Shown: positions 26,201 through 39,700 of the stretch, piece by piece
How positions within the stretch are numbered: position 1 is the stretch's first letter
Layout: each line of letters begins with the position of its first letter
From: Hofstenia miamia
Lineage: Eukaryota > Xenacoelomorpha > Acoela > Hofsteniidae
Assembly: GCA_900660155.1 (NCBI GenBank)
Contig: CABFPE010000342.1
Location: forward strand, 694,522-758,521
Reading direction: 5' to 3'
DNA length: 64,000 nucleotides
The notes under the pieces: model-generated
The model's input: only the letters and a program-made list of their open reading frames with translations
Databases searched by the model: none
Told to the model about the DNA's origin: nothing
Position numbers and translations under genes: made by a program

Positions 26201-29082
26201 ACATAGAAGCACTAAAGCAAATAATCAAAGAAATCCAAATTGAAAATTACAAAAGATTTGACATGATCCAGAAAGAAAACCAAAACTTACGCCAAGAAAT
26301 AGCAATTCTACAAGCTGACAAAATCCATATTGTTGATGAATACAAAAAACTTCAAACGTCCAAAAAGCAAATGTACTCTGAATTAAAAGAAGTACAAACA
26401 CAAAAATCAACGCCTGTGCAAAGAAAATGTAGCACTTGAAAAAAGAAACGAAATTCTACAACAAAGAGTAGAAACCTCAAATGATATTCTTGAGCACAAC
26501 AACAATCTCCTGAAACAAGTGAAAGAAAGTAATCAACAAAACATTCAATTAACAGAAAAATTGATTACTGAAAAGGCGAAAAATACAGTACTTCAAACTC
26601 AAGTTCGCAAAACAAAAATCCATCTTGATGTTATACGAAATGTTAACCCTAACTTTGCAATCCTAAACACTCCAGCTAGTTCAAATGAATTGACGCCCAG
26701 AAAAAATACTCTGGGACATTAGGTTCAGAATCCACCCATTTCAATAAGTGAAACTATTCCTCAACACTCATCTCCAATTACCATTTCAGAGTTGACTAAA
26801 GTAGTATCTCATTTTTGTACATATCTATGAAGCTTGATGGGGTGTAGTCAATCCACATCTAGTTTTCTTAATCAAGTATTGTGCTTTTGTTGAGCATGTG
26901 AGTGCCAATGTTAGATTTATATGATATCAATGAATAACATTGATTTATACAGTTAGTCACTTTGAAAAAATTTTAAAAAATCTGATTGTTGAATGTTAGA
27001 TTTGTCAATAGCTCATTTAATTTGTTAACACATATGAGAAGTATAACTGGAGAAGGTTTTTCTTTATTACATATTTTCAAGTAGATAGTTTTACATTTAT
27101 TGTATAGATAAACTGAGCTGGATGAGACATTCAGTGGCAAAACCATTCTAAGTTTCCTTTTCCTGCTTATGTGTAAGTGAAATATAGAGTTTATCCAGTT
27201 TTAGAAGAAATCAGAATAACTTAGCTACCATGTGTGAAATGTAATTAGATCCTGTTTAAGAGCAATTGAGATTATTTCATTTCTTTCTGAGAATGAATAA
27301 TTTACACACTCATATGAATCTCTTTCTGGATTTTCTAATATGTCTTTGATCTGTGACAGACATATTATTAATAAAATATATGGTTTTGTGATCAGATGTA
27401 TTATAGTGAGCAAATGATATCATTTGTAATTGGTAAATACTAGATCAAGGATATTTCTTTTTGAATGCATACTACTGATGACTAAGTCTTGGTCACAGTA
27501 TTCCCATATTCTCCTGTGTGTCCATTTTATAATTTTTGCTAGATATCATTGTAGTATGATGAAAGAATGCAAAATTTAATTCTTCAAGGATTTTAACAGT
27601 CTTTTCATTCAAGTTAAGTTTGTTAAAAAATTGAGTAACTTCATTGATATAGTAAATTACATCATTTCATTTAAGTCTATGTTTGCTGGATCTTGGAGGT
27701 AGGTATAAGCAGTGAACAACATACACATATTTAAAAAATCTAAAATGATAGAGCACCCAAAGTCAATTTTTTTCATGTCATGTGGTATTTGGTCATATTA
27801 TATATCTTTGTGGTGTAGAATGAGATATCTCTCATGTTCTATCACATTGAGATACAGCTTTGTATTCACAATCAAAGCAGTGTTTCAATATCTCCATATA
27901 AGCAAGTTTCTACTAAAAATGTAATTTGAATATTATGAGTGATAAGCTAGTTCACAAGTAAAAGCATTTTGTCAATATAGTTGATATATCTAATATTTCA
28001 CAGAATAGAAGGAAGACTGATTTTCTGTAGTCAATACATGCAATCTAACTCATTATTGCATGTAATTTAAGGCTTTGTATTTTAATGACATTTCTATTTA
28101 TACCAGATTTCATTAAATCATACTTTTAAATTGATAATGGCAATTATTAGGGAGATTAAGCCATACACTAAGCATTTGTATATTTCTTCTTTATACAATA
28201 GTTTGATGTTTGGTACAATCTCATTTTCTCATTTATTGTCATGATCATTAATAATATTCTATTGCAGTGCATGATAATGTATATAGACTTTCCACTATAG
28301 ATCATAACTACCAATAAAATATTAAGCATCAAAGAATGAAATCCTGTTTTTAAGTATAATTCTGTTTCCTTCACTCTTTTTTCATTTCTATGTAAATTGT
28401 CCATTAGGCCTTTCTAAGTAAAAACCGAAAATATTGCCATAATGATGATAAATGGAAAGTTATCTTTAATGCAATTTACAAATAGCTTTTAAATGATTAA
28501 TTATAATTTAGGAAACAGTGAACAAAGAGATCATAATAGTAAGTGATTTCATCATATGATTAACTTTGTTCATGCATTAGTCAATTTGCTAAATTCCTTA
28601 GAAAGTACACTTCATGATTTTACCTTAAATCAGCTTTGAACTAGTAGCAAATATTTAGCAAAAATTAAAAATTACTTTAAGTTAATGCTTTGGAAAATTA
28701 CTTTGTACAAAATAATTAAGACTTTTCTACTTATTATATAATTTATATAGAAACTTAGAAATCATTTTCAGTTATTTAATCATTAACCATAGTTTCACCT
28801 GCAATTAACTTAGTCATATAGTTTTTTAAAATGTGATGTTTTCCAAAGGAAAATTTCACTTCTCACTGTATTAGGCCTATTTATGGAATGCTAAGCAAAT
28901 TAATCCAAATATGAACTTCTTTTTGTACAAATGAAATAATTTATTTCAGTGTTTAAAGTTCCTTGGTACAGAAAAAGGGAAATATTTATCTTTGATGCAA
29001 CAAAGTAATGATGCAACCACAGTCATGTAGTAATAGAGTGGTTGATGTGATTAAAGGCATTACATGCATAAATTATGTTAAT

Positions 29083-29130
<48 letters not shown>

Positions 29131-31531
29131 GATTTGCTGAACATAGAAAATGGCAAGAATTTGAAGGCTTTAATTTTATTATATTAAACAAATGCTTCTG
29201 AAAACCTACTAAAACAGAAATGAATAGCAATATATGCACTAGACTATTTACTTGTTTTTCTCATGCTTCTCCTAAAACTAAAACCTATCTAAGAGTGTTT
29301 GAACACTTTAACAATTTATCATTGTTTTCTATTTTAGAGACTTAAAGCTGCTTAGATGATATAATCAAATGCAAATGAATTACAGGTCTTTGCAAAAATT
29401 ATGCTTTTGACTAGGTGTTAAAATACATCACAGATAGTACCAAATTCTCCAGATATCATTTAAACAGCTGTCAATGATGTGAATATATAGTGTAGGAGCT
29501 TAAGAACCTTTCAAGGAAGAAGTACGCCTAGAACAGAAAATTAATTAGCATAAATTGTCATGCATTTCTTTTTTGAAATTGGTTATGCTAGCAAATTTAA
29601 AGGGGAAATCGTCTATTTACACAGTAAATTTCCCGCAATTACAAGTAGCCTGATGAAATTCCATACCACAAATGTGTGATTTTATTACAGAAAAGAATCA
29701 GTGGCGTACCCAGGGGGGACATGGTGGAATGTCCCCCCGTCAGGTTTCTAAATTTAATTTTGACTGGATAAATCAAAAAATTTTTCGTAAAAAATTGAAA
29801 AATTTAAAATCTAGGATCATGAAATGCATATTTTAGGGTCTATTTTCTCAATATTTACAAAAATTTACAAAAATCCTGGGTACGCCCCTGAAAAGAATAT
29901 AATTTAATGGTATCAACTGTGCATGATATATATATTTCAATAATCATTTTAAGAAACATATAGATTATTTAAAAATCACTAGGTAATTCAGATTCCAAAA
30001 TTCATACTCATATGAAATGAAGGTGGAACAAAAAATTTCCAATGTCAAGAAAAGACCCAAAATATTCAGTGGCGAGGAACCTTCAGTTAAAGTTTTCTAA
30101 GGAAAAATACTTTAACAAAGTAGTCAGTGATGTTCATCAATTTCAATCATTAAACTGTTTAAGAATTTGTTCAGATATTTTGTGTGAGAGCAATATGCAT
30201 CTAAATAGGAAAATGTTGTGATCTAGGAGGAGATAATGGACTAAACAGAGATAAGAAGTATGTACGTAAGAATCTTAATAATACAAATATTTGAAAAAAT
30301 TAGCATGTCCCTTTTCAAGAAATTTTATATTCATTTTTTAATATTTAGTCATTTAGGAGGAGCTGCAACAGTGAGTATTGATATTTTTAAATATATCTCT
30401 GTGTATCTGTCACACATATTCAATTAATATATTTTATTTTCATAATTGGTTATATTTACTCAACTCAATAAAATATTACTGTCATTTATTTATGCAAACG
30501 TATTTAATATTTGTATCAGCTAACTAAAAAAGTAAAAGGCTCTTCTGACACTATTGCTAGAAGCACTGACTTCCAACTTTCCAATATTAGAATTGTATTG
30601 TTCCGTTTGTTGGTCTTTAGTTCATTTAATTTTTTTTAGAACATATCACACTTTGAATGTATTTTAAAAAAATCATCGCACATATCCATTTATATGGCTA
30701 AGAAAGATTAATAAAGTTATCTGGTTTGCATTGGTATTTCCTTGCTGTGCAGAAGCTATAACTTTAACGGTGGTAATAGTCACTAATCTCAGGAGCTGTA
30801 GTCAAATACATGTATTAGTTGCCAAAAAATACAATTGCTTAGAACTACGTGTTAAGTGCACGAATAAAACAGGAAGCTTCTAACATAAATGTACTTCTTA
30901 CATGAGTTCATTGTGAATTAGAGCAAAAGTGGGAAAATCAATTTTTCACCTTAAACGACTCTGTTAGCCACGAACTCTCGGTATTTTATCCGTACCTGCT
31001 GAGCTGTGGTATATCATTAGTGGGTAGCAGCTAAAAGCTAGAACATTAATACAATGGAGTTGTATAAGCCCGACAATTATTGTGGCAGGGCATCCGGCAG
31101 ATTATGCAAAAGTGCTTATGCGACTAAATATAGTGCTGATGATAATGAAAGCTCTATGAATTACAATGCGCTTTATGACGCATTATTTGATATCCAATTA
31201 TGAGCGAATATTATAAAACTCAAAATGTCAAAACATGCAGCAAAATATTTGCCCTTTCACTAAATAATGAAAAACTTAGAAGTGAAAGAAGCAATCAGGA
31301 TTTGGCAAAAATAAAAAAGCTGCTGATATTGTCAGCTAAAAAGAATTTTTAACAACACAAATATATTGTGAAAAAAGGACCAAGATTCGAAATGGAACTC
31401 TTTAAAATGTCTATCAAAAATGTTTACAATCTATTGGTAAAATGATGAAAGTGCTTTATTACACCTGAGCTAGTTTAGACTGAAACGTCCTTTTTCTTTG
31501 AAGATCAAAACCAGACCCACCAAGGTTGTAA

Positions 31532-31568
<37 letters not shown>

Positions 31569-33405
31569 GATCAGAGAATAATAAATTACTGAAATTGCTT
31601 TTGAGATATTAAAGATCTGTTTTGAAAAAATATCTTTGATTTCAAAATTGGATGATTTTCATTTAAGAGGATAAAAACTAGAATAACACCAAACTATATC
31701 TCAACTGTTTAATGTACTGTAATTTCTAAGAAGCTAGTCGTTCATAGGTATTCTCATTAAGCATGCTATTAATATGCTTATTTGGTCTATGTGTTATAGC
31801 AGCATTTTGGTAATTTATGTATGCGGTTTTGTTATTTTCTAAATCTTAGTTTCATTAGCTGTTGGGGTAGTTTCTGAATTCCTTATTGAAAATTTATCAA
31901 AATTATATTGCAATATTTTGCAGCATTATTAGAAGGTGTCTCTTTAATCAAAATAACTGCTTAGATTGTTATTTTATATGTTTTTCTCATAGCTTTTAAG
32001 AAATGTGATAAAAACAATTTTGTTAGAGTTAACACAAATCTTGTATAATGCTCTACTAATCTCAGTTTTCAAATTACAATGATGATTTTTCTCTGCAATA
32101 TTCCTTTGCTAATACAAAGCCTCATTAGTTTGCTGTTTTTGATCTATTATTTTATGGCCAATATTTATTCTTGAAGTGAAGATCTATTGGTGGTATTCCA
32201 GTTAATTATTGTATAATCCTGATTGTTATTCATTTTGAATTGAAGCAATTATTCTAATTTCTCCAAATGTAATTCGCAATATTTTTTTAGCTATGAAAAT
32301 ATTTGCTTAACTACAACATATAAATGCACATAAAAACTTATCAGTTATATTTTCACCAACTAAAATAAAGAATGTGTTTAAAATTTAATATATGAAATAA
32401 ATCTTTTATGCAATAGCACATTCTATGGTTAGGTAAAATGTTATTCTTTAATATTGATATTCAATTCATTATTCAAATTCACATTTGTATTGCACCAGAA
32501 GTAACTGGTATTTCAATAAAATTTATTTCAGTAAATGATTAGCTAAAGTAGTTATTATGTAGGTCGCTCTTGCAGTTAGAATTGGATTTGCTGTTGCACA
32601 TCAGTGATTTAACTTGGAGATAAGTGTTTGAAAAATCACATCAGGGAATGCTTCTATAATAACATTTTTTGAAATTTGTCAAAATTAAAACTACCAAGTG
32701 TTTGATTTACAAGCAATTGGCGCAGAAAGATGTATGCTTTTGCAAACCAAATATTATAATTTGATAACAAGAGTTCAAACTGAATAATTGAGCTAATTGA
32801 CATAGTCTCAGCATTTGGCAGTTCCTAACAAATAATATTCCACACCAATTCAATTGCTAGTAATCATGTAAAATTATATGTCAATATTCTCAATTAACCC
32901 CTAAATCTGTTGCATTTACACCAAAGTCTAATTTACAACAACTATTGATTCAATTTATTGTTACATTGTTTCATATTAAAAGATATATTGACAAAATGCA
33001 CAAAAATTTTATCATCTGTATGCCTATTGCAATAAATTAAATTAATGTGTACCTGTAAAATTTGATTATTTTCAAGATTGTTTAGTGTCTGTAAATGAGA
33101 ATAAATTTTTGATGTCACATTGATCACTTTGTGTAAGTATAGCATTATTCATTAATTGTTTTCAAATAATTTATTATTTTGTTTTGATTTATGATGTTGG
33201 TAATATTTGATGACTTTCAATTTCAGAAACGCTATTCTTCAAAAAACACTGAAGAAACTTCATTTAACAACCTCGAAAATGTAAGTTTTACTCTTTGATT
33301 TATTTTGATTATTACGAATTCTGATTTTATTCAAGTTGTTTCATATTGAAAAATAGACTTTCAATCATTCCACAAAAAATTTTTATGCAGCTGTAAAATA
33401 CAATA

Positions 33406-33496
<91 letters not shown>

Positions 33497-33651
33497 GCTC
33501 TAGATACTAAGCTGGCTATTTCTGATTTCTATAGTATCCTGTGGAATTTTCAATGGATAGCCAGTATAATTCATTTTATCCAAAAATATTTACATTGTGC
33601 ATTTGGAATCGAGGTCAAATTTCTTATGCATAAGTTTCAGGTCTTTGCAAG

Positions 33652-33707
<56 letters not shown>

Positions 33708-36700
33708 GTAACTCTCTATTCTAGTTACTCTTATAGAACTGTATCAGTTAGCTTAGATTATTTCCAAATTTTTTAAGTTCTAGCAAATTTGAATGATTAT
33801 TTTTAATTTTTTTTTGAGGAGGAGTTTGCACTAAATTTCCACTATTACTAATTACTTTGTTTTGATTTACTATATTTCTAATTTATAATACCTTCCAATT
33901 TTAGAAACAACAGACTTCAAATAGTGATTCTGTACACTCATCTACAGTCATATTTATATATGTGAGATTTAATATTTTACTAAATATCAAATAATATACT
34001 GGGTACAATATTGAAACTCTGTGATCTGCATAGAGTTTAAGAAGCTGTTTCTGGTAAATATAACTTTGATTTAAATATGACTTTAGGTTTCTCAATCACT
34101 TATATTGTTTTGCAATAAATTGCTTTAATATACTATGGATTTGCTGTATTTTTCTAAAATATTCATTTTAGAATATATTTCTAATTGCCTTTATTTGCCT
34201 TTGATGTTCAATATTTGATTTATTTGCTGTTCTTTTAAGTTTGACTTCACTGTAGTCTTCTTAGAATTATTGTTCAAGTTTGGATCTTAATTTTTGTGTT
34301 GATTCCTAATCTATAGAAACTTCTATAAAATACTTAACAAGTTTCTTAAAGTGAGCTGATCTCCTACTGCCAAAATATTTCCTTGAGATAGAAACAGCTG
34401 TTCCCCATGATTTTCTTAATATTAGTCATTTTTTCTTTATAATCTGAACCATCGGAAGAAGCTGTTTTGAGTTTTCCTTGTGCTGAAATTTGGAAAACCT
34501 TACTCAGACTTTTAAGGCTGCCACCAAGTAGACATTTCCTCATTATATTTGTCTAAATCCTAGCTGGATCTGCAATACATCTTAGCTAAAACAGCTTACA
34601 TGTAGATAAAGTTGTCTGGTAAATTTTGCAAAACTGTGCAACATATTCCTGGATAACTAATCTTGATTAATTATATATTAGCAGCACATAATTGACTCTT
34701 ACAATACAGCATTTAGGAACACTTTTTGAAGAGAGCATAAAAAATCTAGTGATATTACTAGTTTTCAAATACTGCTAATTTGATATTGAACAGTTCAAAA
34801 ATTTATTCTTATATTAATGAAAGATCTTAAAAATGCAAAGATTATCATTTAAAAGCAGAAGTAATCTCAATTTTTTAGAAAACTTAGATATGTTCCAATA
34901 TGTTTTAATATATTATATTGTTGATGTGAGCAGCTCATGCTCAACTATTGTCAATTTTCAATGAACATAAAAAAAACATTTTCACTCAGATTTATATTTT
35001 GGTCTGTATTATTTACAATATCTAGACCTAAAAACTTAAGTTTGCTAAGAAACTGGTTCTAAATAGTAGGGAAAAATTGAAAAAAATCTAAGTAATATTT
35101 ACATCTTCCTGTTATGCAAATAGCTTCATGTGCAATTGATAAATGATCCTTCAAAGATGAATGTGATTGACTTTTTTAAGCAGTATGAAATTTTAGGTGC
35201 AATTGGAGCATTTAATTGTAATAGTCAACTTCATGTGAACTATTGTCAGTCATTGCCACCAACATATTGATTAAACTGTGTTTCAAAACTATCTAGAGAA
35301 TTCTTCCCACAGAATAATTACTGAGATGTTGAGGGAGCTTTTTAGATATTGATGTAGAATTTTCTGAAGTAATGAGCTATTTATACTGTGCTGTGTTTTC
35401 TTTTACAACTGTTTTGAATGAGAGGTACTTTTATGTTCCTAAGCTAACAATGCATTATTTGTGCTCAACAATGTGCATTTACTATGCTGATTTTCTGCAA
35501 CTTGCTTGAAACATAGGCACAGACGTTGCTTTCAATAATCTTGCTATTATAAAATACGGTCAAAAACCTCTCTTCTAGGCACATGCAGTTTATTGTACAT
35601 TTTTGATGTCATATTTTTGTTAGCTTTCTATATAAAATCATGTTGTTAATTTACAAATAGCCCAATAAGCATTACTACTGCAAACACATTCATACTATTA
35701 TAAGTTTTGGTGATTCTTAAGGATGTCAAAATAGTAACAGCAAAAATGCAGTGCTAGAGATATATTTGGGGAACACAAGTTTTTGTAATTGGTTGGTTCT
35801 GGGAATGTAGAAAATCAATTATCTGAAAAGTGCTGAAAGAGCTAATTTGAAGCATTTTCTGATATTATTGATCTTAATGCAAATAATTTGTATATCCAAC
35901 CAGACTCAGCAACAACTCTTCAAAATCAATCGATTACTTTCTAGTTGAAAATATTTGAAGACATGACTTATAGACAATGGAGATGTGATGAAAAACTTGA
36001 TATAAATATTCTTATTAGTAGAGCACTTGTACCTAAGAGTGACCTTAGACTGAAAAAAATTAGCTCATTACTAAATAAATGCTATTGGAGTTTAATGATG
36101 CAAATTATTTAATTAGTTTCAATGATATAATTAATGTCAATGTGTTCATTATTTTTACCAGTCAAATTTTGTCAATATTAGAATGCCATATTTGATATTT
36201 GCTTATTTAACTTAATTCAAGCAATAATGAACTTTCCAACAATAATAATATGGCAACCACAAAATGTCCCAAAACCACATCCAAAATATTTATATTTCAT
36301 CAGAGCACATATGGTAATCTCAGGACAATTGAGGTAATCCAACTATGCTATTTAGATCCTTTTCAAATGTTAACATATTGTATTAAGCCCACATATGTTA
36401 ACATGAACATTGTTCTTCACTAAAAATTGGTCAAGTGTCAAAATGTGGTTTAAATACATCCCTGAGGCACTTAATACCAGAAAGCCAAAAGTCACTATTT
36501 TAATACTTTGTGCTTGACTCAACTCCCTATTAAATTGTTGTAAACCCTTTGCTAACTAGGATGACCTACAGCAATTCAGGAAACCTATATTTATTTGAGT
36601 TTATAGTAAGATCAGCTTTGATTGAAATTTTTCTGAACAATGTCATGGAAACTGTTTATGTCTTTATTTCTTTAATATAAATTTCTTTAAAATAATTTGT

Positions 36701-39700
36701 AGCTTTATGTAGAAAATCACTTAATTTTAGGCAATGAAGGTTATACAAAACAAGGTTTTGGTAAGTTCACCATATATTTGTAATTTAAAATTATTTTTAA
36801 ATTAATGTTCTCAATGAGGCCACAAAATCAAATCAATTATGCAGGAATATTTGGTTCTGTACAAACTGTTTTAGCAAAATGATAAAGGAATATAGTTTTA
36901 AAAGTAACACAAGAAAATTTTTAATTCATTATTTACTCTTGGCTTATGAAGAGTTTTGTGTGATTGCACAAAAACAGGTTGCATTAAACAGACATAGCAT
37001 GCAGCCTTGGTAATTCAAAATGCATTCAATAAGTTTGAAACCAATTTTATATACACTTGTCTGGCATAATTTCTCCAATGTCATTTATACTCTGAGAATA
37101 AAATGCAAAAGTCATACTAGAGTGATTGGTATTCATAAATTGAATATTTAGGCAATCTACAGTAAATGTAACAAGCATATATTTTTATTTTGATGTCAAT
37201 ATCATTGGCAGTGGCAGCCAGGTTCATACCATGTACTTACTTCAATGAAGATAAGTGTACCCCTGAGATATAAAACAATGTAAATGGCAAAATTTACTTT
37301 CAAAGAATAGAAGCTTATCAAATTTTAGCATGTTGAGAGATGGCTGGTATTCATACTGTTATATATTAAGAGATTGCTTCTATATTAGACTGGCCCTAGT
37401 TGTACCAGAGGTGTATTCTGTTTAAAACTAAAATTTCTTGTTTGCAATTCCATTGAATTCATAAATCTGAAATTTTGGTAATAATATTTTCAAATTTCAT
37501 AATGCTAATTGATAAAGCATCTCATCATTTTTCATGTTCACAGTAATTTGAAAATATGTAATTGCTGCTATATTTTATATTCATATTGGTTCACACAATG
37601 GGAAGTAGATCATTTTTTGGGAAGTGTGCATTCATGGTCACCACACATTGATTGAGAAATTGTACTTCTCAAGTTTATAACATTTGACAATATTGCAGTT
37701 TACATTTTGTTATGATCAAATTGACACAGATACATTTCTATTTGTGTAATAAACTGGTTCAAGAAAATAATTTTTGATATGCTTCAATATTTTCTTTCTC
37801 TTAGAGGTACTTCAATATTTGCTAATATAGTCGCAATTACTTAATTATGGTAAATTTAGCAACATTCATGTTTCATTTCATACACATAAGCAGGAGTGAG
37901 TGAATTCCAAAAATTATTTTTCAAAGTTTCAATAAAATTCTATAAGAATTTCAAAAAAGCATTTAAAGATAACATTCCAAAAATATCTGGGTACTTTTGA
38001 GTAAAATTTACGAAAGGCTATTAAAAAATACAAGAACTTCCCTATAAGTAGCCAAGACTCCATTCCAATGGGGCATCCTGCAGATCTTGTAACACTTATG
38101 GCTATTTACCATGTGAATGTGCATGAATTCTATTGAACACCGTCGACGACGAAATGGTTTGACAAAACTAAATTGAGCAAATTAATATATTAATGAAATT
38201 TCTTTTTTTTTTATTTCTAGGACTTGGGCAAAGTGATATATTAGATATCAAGAAATGTTTTTGACAAAATTAAGTTTAGCACAATAATTTTCAGACAAAG
38301 TTTTTACTTTGAATCTAGGATTCTAAGTTCATAATCTGACATGTTTGTTGTAAAAATTTTTTTAAACATGCAACATGATGATTTAATGAAAAATAATACA
38401 TAGAACCATTTCATGCATTTCCATTGTTTAGGGTGTCTATATATTTTTTATAATAAAATGTGATTTTGCAAAAATATTCATGTTAAATGCGTATACAAAG
38501 GATGCATTTAGTTTTTCAAATACAAAGTAAAAAAATATTGGCAAAACTTAATTTTATTGACATGGTAAAAAAAATTTTAATGCTGTAAACTTGATTTACA
38601 AAATAAAGTCAATGTCATTTTCTAGAAAAATTACAATGCATATACATGTTGTTTTTACAGTGTTTTTATATTCACTTTATATCATTGTAGACTCTACACA
38701 TCTGCTTAAAGAAAATATAAAATGCAGTAATAAAATGATAATGTTTTTAATAGATCTTCTTCTTGTTCATATAATGAATTTTATCTATAGTTCAATGAAC
38801 ATTGATTATTCGTCATAGCTTCATCGTTGGATGGGAATGATGCAAGAAAAATCCGCAATGTGCATTTTTGTATGTTATAAATTTCACACCATTGCGTCTA
38901 AATTAATGGTTAATAAACAAGTCATTATTAAAACAAGATGACGTTCACATTCAGTTAAAAATTGGAAAAAATTGAACAACAACAACAATGCGTTTATTTA
39001 AAATGAAATATATAAATGGTTACAATTTAAGCAAATACTGTTTGAAATGTACAATAAAAACGTTATTTTTTAGAACAATATATATATATACAACTACAAT
39101 TTAAATAAATTATATTAAAAATGTACAATAAAAAAGGTTTATATTTATAATAAAATGTATAAATAGTTAAAATATAAGCAAATACTGTCCAAAATGTACA
39201 ATATAAAAGTTTCTATTTATGATGAAGTATATAAATGATCAAAATTCAACAAATGAAGTCAAAAATTTACCACAAAAAATGTTTGTATTTATGAAAGAAA
39301 ATATAAACAACTACAATTTAAGCAAATACTGCACGAATTTGCAACAAAAAACGTTTTTTTATGATGAAATATATCAACAATTACAATTTAAATAAATAAT
39401 GATGTCAAAAATGTACAACAATAACCGTTTTATTTTTGATGAAATATATAAACTATTAAAATTTAACAAAAATGATATCAAAAATTTACAATAAAAAACG
39501 TTTTTATTTATTATGAAGTATATAAATGATTAAAATTAAACAAATGATGTCAAAAATGTACTACAAAATCATTTTTATTTGCAATGAATTACGCAAGCAA
39601 TTACAATTAAATAAATCATTTATTTATGATGAAGCATATAATTCATTGAATTTCATATCAGATGGCAAGCCGTCAACAATTCATCAAAAAATACAATTGA

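Noticed and set aside
36731..36760. 30-nt exon [10 protein letters not shown] in phase 0
   Set aside because: The longer exon from 36703 has a good acceptor, is open throughout, and its phase 1 end matches the acceptor at 46473.
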